Below are positions 42,820 to 50,764 of a stretch of 64,000 nucleotides of DNA, one piece after another. This DNA is from a virus. Location of the stretch: the IMG/VR virus record IMGVR_UViG_3300035188_001379, positions 120,466 to 184,465 of that record; one strand, 5' to 3'. Every line of letters begins with the position of its first letter. Position 1 is the first letter of the stretch. The notes under the pieces were generated by a model. It worked only from the letters and a program-made list of their open reading frames with translations, was not told the DNA's origin and did no database searches. A program made the translations under genes and the position numbers.

Positions 42820-43578
42820 ATGGCTAAACCCAAAACAACCAAACCAGACACTAGTCCAAAAGTGTACCAGAGAGAAAAGATTGATTTTGACCTACACATT
42901 CGTGAGCTTCCTTGGACTGAGAAGCAGCAAGCTTTAATAGAGCTCGGGTCAGATAAAGACACTCGTATAATTTTTCTTTCTGGTCCTGCAGGATCTAGCA
43001 AAACGCTAACTGCAGTCAGAATTGGACTTGAAATGCTCAATAAACGCAGAGCATCTGATCTTGTGTTTGTGCGTGCTGCTGTAGAATCAGCGGACTCTAA
43101 GCTGGGTTTTTTGCCTGGAGATATTAACGGCAAATATGAGCCTTACATGGGACCGTTTGAAGATAAGCTCGAGGAGTTGTTGCCTGCTGGAGAAGTCAAA
43201 AGACTTAAGGGAGAGAATAGGGTGATTTACCAGCCTATTAACTTTGTAAGAGGAGCTAGCTGGACAGCTAGGTTTGTTATCGTGGACGAATGTCAGAATC
43301 TTACAATCAACGAGATTCAAACACTGATGACTAGGCTCGGAAAGTTCACAAAGATGATTTTATGTGCAGACAGTGCGCAGTCAGACTTACCCAAGATCAA
43401 GCAAGGAGGCTTCGAGAAGTGTGCCTATATGTTTAACACTGTAGAAGCCCAACGATTCGGCATCTATAGCGTCGCATTCAATAACGACGACATTATGAGA
43501 AGCGAGCTTTGCAAGTTTATCGTGAAGACGTTTGAAGAAAACCCAAGCGTACTGGCTTCAGCTCAGCATACTAAATAA
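42820..43578 (+). CDS. phoH: PhoH-like ATPase
   Basis: 252 residues. Walker A GPAGSSKT at about residues 53-60, SKLGFLPGDINGKYEPYMGP (about 92-111, typical of PhoH) and Walker B FVIVDECQN at about 150-158. PhoH-like proteins are P-loop ATPases related to superfamily 1 helicases, frequent in marine phages, with a debated role in RNA metabolism or phosphate stress. The start lies 6 nt after TATAAT. Converges with the next gene with a 3-nt gap. Confidence 0.92.
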   Translation: MAKPKTTKPDTSPKVYQREKIDFDLHIRELPWTEKQQALIELGSDKDTRIIFLSGPAGSSKTLTAVRIGLEMLNKRRASDLVFVRAAVESADSKLGFLPGDINGKYEPYMGPFEDKLEELLPAGEVKRLKGENRVIYQPINFVRGASWTARFVIVDECQNLTINEIQTLMTRLGKFTKMILCADSAQSDLPKIKQGGFEKCAYMFNTVEAQRFGIYSVAFNNDDIMRSELCKFIVKTFEENPSVLASAQHTK

Positions 43579-43581
43579 GAG

Positions 43582-44709
43582 TTATTTTGTAATAACAGAG
43601 TTGTTCTTGCCTGCAAGCTTTCTACGAAGATACTGCGCTTCTTCAGAAAGGTCTGCTATAGGCATTTCTGAAACCATGTCTTTGGCTACGTCATCCTGAA
43701 CTGCAGGTTCTGGAGCTGTGTATATGCTGGGTGCAGGAGCAGGCTCTGGAACAGGAGGTATCACCGCAATCACAGGCTCAGTGCTAGCAGGCTCTTCTAG
43801 TTTATCGACAATCACCTTCTCTATAGGCGGCTCAAAAGCAATAGGAGCAGGGACCTTAACAGGTTCTTTACTTTCTTGAATTACTATGCTGCGGCTCTCA
43901 GGCTGTATTGGAGTTAGCTCTCTTAAGGAAGACTCGAACTGCTCCTCCTCTTCTTTTTTACTCGCAGCTCTATGTTCTATGAGTTTATTCCAGGCAAGCA
44001 CAAGAGCAACAGCTAAGGGGTCGAATACGGCAATTAGAGCGAATATAAAGTATTGTACTGATGTGTCTACGTCAGTACCTATGGCGTCTGCAATAAACTT
44101 AAAAGAGCCTACATCTGTAGTGGTATTCAACGAAATCTTCAACTCACTGATTTCTTTATCTAGCTCTGTGGCTCTTTGTCTGTCCTGGGCAACCTCTGTC
44201 TCTTTTTTGTGTATCTCTTCGTTGGCTTCAGCGATTGATTTGTAGGCTTGCTCTCTAGGAGCCTTAAGGTTTCCTGCAGCTTGTATACGCTGTTCTTGTG
44301 TTTGCCTCAAATCTACAAGTGTTTTAATTCTGTCTGTGCGTTCAAGTATGCTTTGATCTACTCCTTGTTTTTCAAGCGTCAAAGAGGCAATCTTTGTATC
44401 GAAGGTGTTCACTTTACTTGAATGCACCTGATATGCGCCTGTAAGAAAGCCGAATATTCCCAGGCTAGTGATACACATGAGAACAAGCACAGCCGAACTC
44501 AAGTAGAGCTTAAGAAGAAAGTTAATTCTTCTCCAATAGGTGTGTAAAAAAGAAGCAGCTACTAGCTTACCTAGTTCAAGGCTGCTAGCCATAATACCTA
44601 TAGCCAGAGAGCTACCGGAGAAGAGCGTGATCAGCCCTTTAATACTAAAGAAAGCAGCGCAGCTGGCTACGAATATTGCAGAAAAAGCGACAAGGGTTAT
44701 GAAAAGCAT
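43582..44709 (-). CDS. Conserved phage membrane protein with coiled coil
   Basis: 375 residues. Two to three N-terminal transmembrane helices (about residues 3-45 and 65-92, with SSLELGKLVAASFLHTYW between) precede a long coiled coil (about 100-200). A further helix (about 218-238, FIFALIAVFDPLAVALVLAW) and a proline/glutamate-rich tail follow. The N-terminal pattern is familiar from large marine phages, where the protein has no known function. Upstream TATAAT boxes abut the start. Confidence 0.65.
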   Translation of the reverse strand: MLFITLVAFSAIFVASCAAFFSIKGLITLFSGSSLAIGIMASSLELGKLVAASFLHTYWRRINFLLKLYLSSAVLVLMCITSLGIFGFLTGAYQVHSSKVNTFDTKIASLTLEKQGVDQSILERTDRIKTLVDLRQTQEQRIQAAGNLKAPREQAYKSIAEANEEIHKKETEVAQDRQRATELDKEISELKISLNTTTDVGSFKFIADAIGTDVDTSVQYFIFALIAVFDPLAVALVLAWNKLIEHRAASKKEEEEQFESSLRELTPIQPESRSIVIQESKEPVKVPAPIAFEPPIEKVIVDKLEEPASTEPVIAVIPPVPEPAPAPSIYTAPEPAVQDDVAKDMVSEMPIADLSEEAQYLRRKLAGKNNSVITK

Positions 44710-44759
44710 ATATATTATATTATACGCTTTTCGAAGCCTAATTCACACAGAAAAGATTT

Positions 44760-45311
44760 CTACAAACTGTCAAAATACCTAGCAAGGACGTGCAGGAAAT
44801 CGCTAAGTCTGTTGATGTACTTGAACAGTAAAGGTCTAAGACTCTCTTCAGTAGAGAGTGTCAGTGTATCTTCGTACTCTTTAACTAAAAGAAGAGATCT
44901 TTCAGCTCTTCGGCACACCTTAGCAGCAAAGTCGCAGTTTGCTCCTATGATACTGTTACCGTACAGCACCCAGTCTTTTTGTTTTGTTCTTGGGTCTTTT
45001 TCAAGTGAAGCCAGCTCATCTTCAAGCCTAATTAAATCGTAGTCATCAAGACTGTTAAACTTGGTGTAGTATTCTTTTCTTTTTTCTGGCTCAGCTACCA
45101 CCTCACCCATAAGTAAAGTGAGAGACTTCTGAATGTGTTGAATGGTTGACGCGTAAATTGAAGATGACATGTGCGCTCGAGCTGAACCCATAGCAGCGTT
45201 CAGCTCGTCTATATCTCCTACACTAGTTATATGCGGGGAAGTTTTACTTACTCTAGATCCATACAGTCTACCTGTAGTTCCACTGTCTCCTGTTTTTGTA
45301 GCAATACTCAT
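44760..45311 (-). CDS. PduO-type cob(I)alamin adenosyltransferase
   Basis: 183 residues, full length. TKTGDSGTTGRLYGSRVSK (residues 5-23) is the ATP-binding signature, DIDELNAAMGSAR follows, and CRRAERSLL (about 132-140) and NRLSDFLHVLARY (about 167-179) complete the family motifs. Transfers the adenosyl group of ATP to cob(I)alamin to make adenosylcobalamin. That is the cofactor of the class II ribonucleotide reductase encoded 1.2 kb away on the same strand, so this gene probably secures its cofactor. Confidence 0.9.
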   Translation of the reverse strand: MSIATKTGDSGTTGRLYGSRVSKTSPHITSVGDIDELNAAMGSARAHMSSSIYASTIQHIQKSLTLLMGEVVAEPEKRKEYYTKFNSLDDYDLIRLEDELASLEKDPRTKQKDWVLYGNSIIGANCDFAAKVCRRAERSLLLVKEYEDTLTLSTEESLRPLLFKYINRLSDFLHVLARYFDSL

Positions 45312-45377
45312 TTAATTAATTTAGCTAGTCTATCAAAAATGTCAATTATACAGGCGTACATAAACAATGTGTTTTTT

Positions 45378-45386
45378 TGGTATAAT
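45378..45386 (+). promoter_or_regulatory. Extended -10 promoter of leaderless MYG1-like gene
   Basis: TGGTATAAT preceded by seven T, followed by ATATTG and ATG at 45393. Identical to the 1691 promoter through ATATTGAT. Confidence 0.8.
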
Positions 45387-45392
45387 ATATTG

Positions 45393-46403
45393 ATGGAAGC
45401 AAACAGCTATTCCACGATAAAGCCTGTCGTTCAGGCAACCAGCAGAGTTGAATCTGTTTTTACACATGGTGGACCTTTTCACTGTGATGACGTACTGGCC
45501 ACCGCACTCATTAAAGTGTTGTGGGGAGACGCCAAGATCGTCAGAACCCGAGACCAAGCCTTGCTTGCGGAAGCTAAGGAAAATCCTCATGCGGTACTGG
45601 CTGATGTAGGTGGGGAGTTTGACTCTTCCTCGAGGGTCTTTGACCATCACTTCGTCGACTCTCCAAAAAGAGATGACGGAACACCGTACGCGGCTGCAGG
45701 ATTGGTTTGGGTCAACCTTGTTGGAGAGCTGCTGCAGCAAAGCACTACTGCTGAACAGATCGCGGTGCTCGAAGAGGTGATCAAGGCCACTGACAGCACC
45801 GACAACGGTGTAAAGGTAGGGCCTTGGTGGACACTCTCATTGAGTGTACACAAGTCAAATCCTGTGAACGGCGAGCCTAAAACTTTCGACGAAAGGTTTG
45901 CGGGGGTTGTACTGATCGTTAAGAAGGCGATCGAGAAAACCCTGCTGTCTGAAATTATTTCAATAAATCAATTTCAGAATTTCGTCGAAGAGCATCCGAT
46001 GATGCTCAAATGGGTAGGAGAGCATGAGCTGACCATTCAGGAAAGTTCCGTCAGGTTGCGAGAGGCTTTGAGGCTTGAAGAAGGGAACGTTCTTGTGCTT
46101 CCGCAGTACGAGCCAGCAATGCATGACGTTCTTTGGGAAGCTCCAGAGAATGTCTTGTTTGTTGTGTTTCCCTCGCCAAGCGGAGAGTTCATGGTGCAGC
46201 AGATTCCTGCAGGGAAAGGCTCATTCGCAGGCAGGAAGAAACTTCCTTCGAGCTGGGCAGGCAAAAGAGGCACGGACCTTGATGAGGTGGCCGGAGTAGA
46301 GGGTGCCGTCTTTTGTCATCCTGCAAGATTTATTGCAGGACACAAAACAGTTGAGGGAGCCAAGCAATTGGCTCTTTTGGCTGTGAGTGAACCTCCCGAG
46401 TAA
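45393..46403 (+). CDS. MYG1 (UPF0160) family DHH-type phosphoesterase
   Basis: 336 residues. THGGPFHCDDVLATA (residues 24-38), ADVGGEFD, FDHHF (about 83-87), GTPYAAAGLVW and ATDSTDNG (about 132-139) are diagnostic of the MYG1 family, metal-dependent exonucleases or phosphoesterases related to the DHH superfamily. Residues 1-22 are an added extension whose KPVxQATSRVES is shared with the protein at 4133. The ATG at 45393 is chosen because it lies 6 nt after TGGTATAAT and the similarity to 4133 begins there; longer upstream readings would cross the promoter. A substrate such as RNA is inferred from the family. Confidence 0.88.
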   Translation: MEANSYSTIKPVVQATSRVESVFTHGGPFHCDDVLATALIKVLWGDAKIVRTRDQALLAEAKENPHAVLADVGGEFDSSSRVFDHHFVDSPKRDDGTPYAAAGLVWVNLVGELLQQSTTAEQIAVLEEVIKATDSTDNGVKVGPWWTLSLSVHKSNPVNGEPKTFDERFAGVVLIVKKAIEKTLLSEIISINQFQNFVEEHPMMLKWVGEHELTIQESSVRLREALRLEEGNVLVLPQYEPAMHDVLWEAPENVLFVVFPSPSGEFMVQQIPAGKGSFAGRKKLPSSWAGKRGTDLDEVAGVEGAVFCHPARFIAGHKTVEGAKQLALLAVSEPPE

Positions 46404-46468
46404 TCCCCCCATCTCACACATCCTTCGTCAGGGCAAGTGTGTGAGTAGCGTAGAATAACGACGGAAAA

Positions 46469-46521
46469 AGAGAGTAGCTGAGAGGGTTGGTCGCCTCTCA
46501 AGTCTACTCTCTTTTTTTAGC
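46469..46521 (+). terminator. Rho-independent terminator
   Basis: Stem AGAGAGTAG/CTACTCTCT (46469-46477 with 46504-46512), inner GAGAGG/CCTCTC, then a T-run and AGC. A further CTCACAC/GTGTGAG hairpin precedes it. Confidence 0.85.
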
Positions 46522-46551
46522 TATCAGCTATTCCCGCCAGATTCGACGGGT

Positions 46552-48402
46552 TTAGATTTCTAGGCTACATGCACCGCCAGCGCAGGCAACCTCACCTTTG
46601 AAGTCTGTATTATCCTTTCTCTCTTTGATATCTTCGAATCTGTAGTCTTCAGCAATCAAGCTAAAGGCTTTTTCCAAAACTTCAAAGACCTCAGGATGCG
46701 GCGGCTGGCTGTAAGGCAGGTATTTATAATCACCGCCATCATATGGAATAAGACTAATACCATAATAAGAATCTCTATTCTCCAGCATCCATCGCTTGAT
46801 GCTTTCTTTTTCGTGCTCATGGTAGTTGATCGTGAGGCTGATGTTGTGGGTGTTGGGTCCCTCAATATGTCCAGGGACAATCCAATTATCATACAAATCT
46901 TTCACACGCTCGAGGCATTGTACAGCTGTTTCTTGGCTGCGTAGCAACGTGGTATCGTAGAGCTTGATCGGCACCTGCATGATCATGTCGTTACTATTGA
47001 ACGGGTCGTCTACAACAAAAGCAGGAAACTTTTTAGCCAAGGACTTAGCAAGAGCGCTATGCTTATCCATGCGTACCCTACGCACATAGCGTACTTCATG
47101 CCCAGCGTGAACACCTGCGGTTGTACCTAGCCATGAGCTACTCGTGCCTGAAGGCTTTGTAGTAGTGATTCTCCTAGCTGGACGAATACCTAGCTTGGTC
47201 GCCCATACTTTGTTCACTTCTACTGCAGTAAGAGCTCCTTCTTTAAGATTCTCTGGAGTTAAAATAGACTGGGCTTCTGCTTGTCCTGTGATGCTCACGC
47301 CTAGAAGGGCTTCCTCATCAGCATTCTTTTTCCAGTCAGGTTGAACATACTGGAAGTCTGTATAGGTGGCTTGCAGCGTTCCAATAATTGTTGCACTCAC
47401 AACAGCCTTCAACCAGTCATCTTTGCTGAAGCACTGCGCGGCGTTAATCTCGGTAAGATTGCATACACCCATACTCTTTAGCGCAATTTCATGACAGGGA
47501 TTAAATCCCATCTCGTCGTCGTTTGTTAGCGACAAGCCTGGCTCTGCCTGTCCTCCAGCAAAACAAGCATCGATAATTTTTGCACCTACTTGATTAAAGT
47601 CGGGATCGTCTTTACGAAGAACAGCTGAGTTATTTGCGCGAGCAAGTTCGGGATACTTCTCCCACCATGAACCTGCTTTGCAGTTCAATAGCTCTTCATC
47701 ATCAGCGTCGAACAGGCTGATCAAAGCGCCTCTACGTACGCCTCCAACAACTACACAGTCAGCGATCAAGCATGAAATTCTATGACACTCGAACGGACTG
47801 AGCTGTCTCCCAATAGCCTTGCGGAGAATAGCTCGAACATTTGCATGCATTTTTACAAGCGCCTTGGGTCCGCTGGCTGTGCCTCCGGTAGACAAGGGAG
47901 CTCCCATTGGGCGAATCTGTGTATAGTCAAACTGAAGATCAGGGTTTGCAAAAAGCGCTAGCAAACTGTCACACCAGCCTTCTGCAGAGTCATTGATAAT
48001 ATACGGAGCTTCTACGGAACCTTCGGGAATAGTGGGCAAACTGCCGATGTGTCTCTTTTTGACACTGAAGCCTACACCTACACCACTCATGCTCATATAG
48101 AACAAGTCTGCGAAATCTCTGAACTTTGTGATGTTGATAAAGCTGCAGTTAAACATGCGATTGTTTCTGCGCTCAATCGCTTCGCCAGCAAACTGAAAGC
48201 TTCTCATTGACGGAACTACACGACCCGCAAAAACCTGCTCGTAGGCTTTCTCAATAGCTTCAGCAAGGTGAGGAAACTTGCGGATGTGCATATCCATGTT
48301 CCTCTTGATAGTTTCTTCTTTAGTTTCTCTGCGGAGCTCTTCTGGAAGATACTTTGCGTATGTTCTGTAGTGAACTAATTTACTTAGGAATTCTTTACTC
48401 AT
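46552..48402 (-). CDS. nrdJ: Adenosylcobalamin-dependent (class II) ribonucleotide reductase
   Basis: 616 residues, monomeric class II type. VPSMRSFQFAGEAI, FNCSFIN (C86, first redox cysteine), the central NPCHEI (about 303; radical cysteine and catalytic glutamate) and CNLTEIN follow in order, and the C-terminal CAGGAC (C607 and C612) is the shuttle pair. Reduces ribonucleotides to deoxyribonucleotides with the adenosylcobalamin radical, independent of oxygen. Linked to the cobalamin adenosyltransferase and dCMP deaminase on the same strand. The leader is CA-rich (CATCAACACAAAAT). Confidence 0.92.
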   Translation of the reverse strand: MSKEFLSKLVHYRTYAKYLPEELRRETKEETIKRNMDMHIRKFPHLAEAIEKAYEQVFAGRVVPSMRSFQFAGEAIERRNNRMFNCSFINITKFRDFADLFYMSMSGVGVGFSVKKRHIGSLPTIPEGSVEAPYIINDSAEGWCDSLLALFANPDLQFDYTQIRPMGAPLSTGGTASGPKALVKMHANVRAILRKAIGRQLSPFECHRISCLIADCVVVGGVRRGALISLFDADDEELLNCKAGSWWEKYPELARANNSAVLRKDDPDFNQVGAKIIDACFAGGQAEPGLSLTNDDEMGFNPCHEIALKSMGVCNLTEINAAQCFSKDDWLKAVVSATIIGTLQATYTDFQYVQPDWKKNADEEALLGVSITGQAEAQSILTPENLKEGALTAVEVNKVWATKLGIRPARRITTTKPSGTSSSWLGTTAGVHAGHEVRYVRRVRMDKHSALAKSLAKKFPAFVVDDPFNSNDMIMQVPIKLYDTTLLRSQETAVQCLERVKDLYDNWIVPGHIEGPNTHNISLTINYHEHEKESIKRWMLENRDSYYGISLIPYDGGDYKYLPYSQPPHPEVFEVLEKAFSLIAEDYRFEDIKERKDNTDFKGEVACAGGACSLEI

Positions 48403-48496
48403 ATTTTGTGTTGATGGCTAACTGAGCTTTTATACTAGCTAATTTAAGGTTTAGGGTACAGAAAATTAATTTTTAGCCTCTAAACATTAAGTCTTG

Positions 48497-48946
48497 CTAA
48501 ATTGGAAAGCTATGATCTGTAGATAGCTTAGGTTGAAATTTACGTAAGATTATGTTAAACTTTTCTGCATTTTTAAGCGCTTCCTGATCTCTCTCGTACA
48601 AAAAGTCGTAGACTATTTGTTTAACACCGTAAGCCGCACAAAGGACTAGGCAGTTGGTGCAAGGAAGTAGGGTGACGTATAGATAATACGGCTCACCAGG
48701 TTTTGTGTATTTGAGGCAGTTGCACTCAGCATGAATAACGTAGGGCCTACGAGCGTCTCTATCGCTCCAGTCAATCTCTACTCCTGAAGGGGCTCCGTTG
48801 TAGCCAGTGCTTATGATCGAATGATCCTCTCTAAAAGCTGCAGCTCCTACGATAACATACGGATCAGGAGATCTTTCCGCAGCTGCTCTAGCAATAAGCA
48901 TTCCGTACTCATCCCAGCAAGGACGAGTTCTTTCTGTACTGTTCAT
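48497..48946 (-). CDS. dCMP deaminase-type cytidine deaminase
   Basis: 149 residues. HAECN (about residues 72-76) and PCTNC (about 94-98) are the zinc ligands and catalytic glutamate of the deoxycytidylate deaminase family. STGYNGAPSGVE matches the substrate loop of that group. Converts dCMP to dUMP for dTMP synthesis. Lies upstream of the reductase. Confidence 0.9.
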   Translation of the reverse strand: MNSTERTRPCWDEYGMLIARAAAERSPDPYVIVGAAAFREDHSIISTGYNGAPSGVEIDWSDRDARRPYVIHAECNCLKYTKPGEPYYLYVTLLPCTNCLVLCAAYGVKQIVYDFLYERDQEALKNAEKFNIILRKFQPKLSTDHSFPI

Positions 48947-48950
48947 CCAA

Positions 48951-49139
48951 CTACGCTAGCGCTTCGTAAGCCGCCTTGCAAAGGTTTTTAAGCATAGTTT
49001 CTATCTCTTCGTCTTGCAGTCTTTCGAAGTTTCTGAAGATAGGTTTGTCTCCGTCAAAATCCGCTTTGAGCACAAAAACACCATCATAAACGATAGTTAT
49101 CTGGTCTGTGTCAGCATCATAGTCGAACTCAAATCTCAT
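48951..49139 (-). CDS. Small acidic beta-rich hypothetical protein
   Basis: 62 residues from the ATG at 49139: RFEFDYDADTDQITIVYDGVFVLKADFDGD, two or three strands and an amphipathic helix. An ATG at 49169 would add ten residues but leaves only 13 nt to the divergent polymerase gene. No family recognised. Four nt before the deaminase. Confidence 0.5.
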   Translation of the reverse strand: MRFEFDYDADTDQITIVYDGVFVLKADFDGDKPIFRNFERLQDEEIETMLKNLCKAAYEALA

Positions 49140-49182
49140 TGCGGTATTGTTTTTTAAATTACTATTCATTACTATAGCGGAT

Positions 49183-49875
49183 ATGATTATCACTAAACAA
49201 GAAAAAATAAATAAGCTTAAAGAATATTTCAAAAATATGAAGCTGGATGCTTCTGTAATGGGAAGAACGATGGGCACTACTACAGGTTTTGTGACCACTC
49301 AAATAATTCTCGATTCTTCTAAAAAGCTTCTGGATGTGTTTAGTAGACAGGTTGCACCTGACGACCGCGATAACGTGGTTTTTTCAAAATTTTTAGGCCC
49401 TGAAGACTATATGAAAGAGCATATAGAGCACGACGCAGGGAAGCTGCAGTTTAAAGCTAAGAACAAGCTTAGACAGAAAAGAAACCTGAGCTGGCTTCAC
49501 GCAGGCTTCTTTACTCCGCAAGTCAAAAGTGTGTTTGTAGGTAATGCGTTAGCTCAGAATATTGAAGGTGTGAATCCGATGGAGCAGTACATGCTAGCAC
49601 ATAAAGTTACCAAGATGGGAGAAGGAGGCATCGGAAGTTCTGAGGCTATTCCCGACAGTTCTCGAGAAGTCAACGAAAGCCAGTTTGGACTACTCGATCC
49701 TATTCAAACGGTAGAGGCTACCACCATCGGTGTAGTAAACTTTTTTGTTAATAATCTACGTAAAGGAGACGATGGAAAGCTGTATAGGCAGGTAATTGAA
49801 AACGCTACAGGTAAAACTGTATGGATTGACCATCAAGAGTTCCTCAGCTCTACGATTGACGTGCCTGAGCATTAA
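49183..49875 (+). CDS. RNA polymerase beta subunit, middle fragment
   Basis: 230 residues, aligning with the middle of bacterial RpoB. SKKLLDVFSRQVAPDDRDN corresponds to the segment that ends in bacterial GEVDDIDHLGN. GVNPMEQYMLAHKVTKMGEGG matches the [20 protein letters not shown] region, and REVNESQFGLLDPIQTVEATTIGVVNFF matches RDVHPTHYGRVCPIETPEG..IGLINSL. This is the fork region that helps form the active-site channel. The protein stops near the equivalent of RpoB residue 600, where the gene at 62271 takes up the alignment. TACTAT ends 7 nt before the ATG. An isolated plus-strand gene among minus-strand neighbours, overlapping the convergent gene by 4 nt. Confidence 0.82.
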   Translation: MIITKQEKINKLKEYFKNMKLDASVMGRTMGTTTGFVTTQIILDSSKKLLDVFSRQVAPDDRDNVVFSKFLGPEDYMKEHIEHDAGKLQFKAKNKLRQKRNLSWLHAGFFTPQVKSVFVGNALAQNIEGVNPMEQYMLAHKVTKMGEGGIGSSEAIPDSSREVNESQFGLLDPIQTVEATTIGVVNFFVNNLRKGDDGKLYRQVIENATGKTVWIDHQEFLSSTIDVPEH

Positions 49876-50744
49876 GGAGCAGGGTCAGGATCAGGTTGTG
49901 GATCAGGATCAGGTTCCGGATCAGGCGGCGGAGCATCTGTCGGATATATATGACACACCCCGTCCGCGACGAATCCAATGAAATAGCCGTCTCCCTGAGA
50001 GCTTATTTGAGGACTATAACGGCTATAATCGTCCTGATCGCATGGTTCGGTTATAATATAGCTAGCTGTATCCTCAGAGGGGATGGTGCTAAAGTTGTAT
50101 TTAAATTTGCAGCTAGTCGGAGAGTCCAAAGTAGGGTCAAGAGGCAGAATGTCTACATTATCCCAAATTATAGTTTCGTCTGTATAATCTTGTGTAAAAG
50201 TCCCTAGCAGCTGGCCTCCATTATAAGCTGTAAAAGAAAACGATTGAGCTGCTTGAGAGGCCGCGGCAGCGCCTCCATCACCACCTCCATCACCACCTCC
50301 ATCACCACCTCCATCAGGAGGAATAGGGTCCATCTTAATACCTCCACTAACATAATACTCTGTCCCGGCTGAGTCGTACACTGTACCATTGTATGGCCAT
50401 TGCAAACTGCTATCCATATAGTACATAAAGTACGAGTAACACTCATGATAGAGGTATACTTGATCTGTGAGATCAGCATCTGTGTAGTATATCTCAAAAC
50501 AACTGCCTCCTCCTCCTCTGCTTCGATAAACCTCTCCCTCGCCGGTACATATATCCATATAGCTCGACCACCCTGTACGGCCTATAGGGCCTAGATTCCA
50601 GTCTTCTATGTCCTCTTCTGTGGCGTTAGAGTTCCATGTGACCTGTGCGTCGCTTAAAGAAAAAGTTCTAAGTGTAAACACACATTTTTTATCTTTAATG
50701 GCCTCGCACCCGTTACAAAAACAACAAGAGCTTAATCTATACAT
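49872..50744 (-). CDS. Cysteine-rich virion-type protein with glycine linker
   Basis: 290 residues. The N-terminus holds a cysteine cluster (SSCCFCNGCEAIKDKKC). Two beta-rich halves are joined by a GGGD repeat linker (about residues 146-158), and the C-terminus is a proline/aspartate repeat tail. Probably a virion decoration or fibre protein. Convergent with the polymerase fragment, sharing 4 nt. Confidence 0.55.
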   Translation of the reverse strand: MYRLSSCCFCNGCEAIKDKKCVFTLRTFSLSDAQVTWNSNATEEDIEDWNLGPIGRTGWSSYMDICTGEGEVYRSRGGGGSCFEIYYTDADLTDQVYLYHECYSYFMYYMDSSLQWPYNGTVYDSAGTEYYVSGGIKMDPIPPDGGGDGGGDGGGDGGAAAASQAAQSFSFTAYNGGQLLGTFTQDYTDETIIWDNVDILPLDPTLDSPTSCKFKYNFSTIPSEDTASYIITEPCDQDDYSRYSPQISSQGDGYFIGFVADGVCHIYPTDAPPPDPEPDPDPQPDPDPAP

Positions 50745-50764
50745 ACTATTTATACAATTTATGC

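Noticed and set aside
49872-50744. Collagen- or silk-like secreted protein
   Set aside because: The glycine repeat is only a short linker of about 13 residues, and no signal peptide is present.
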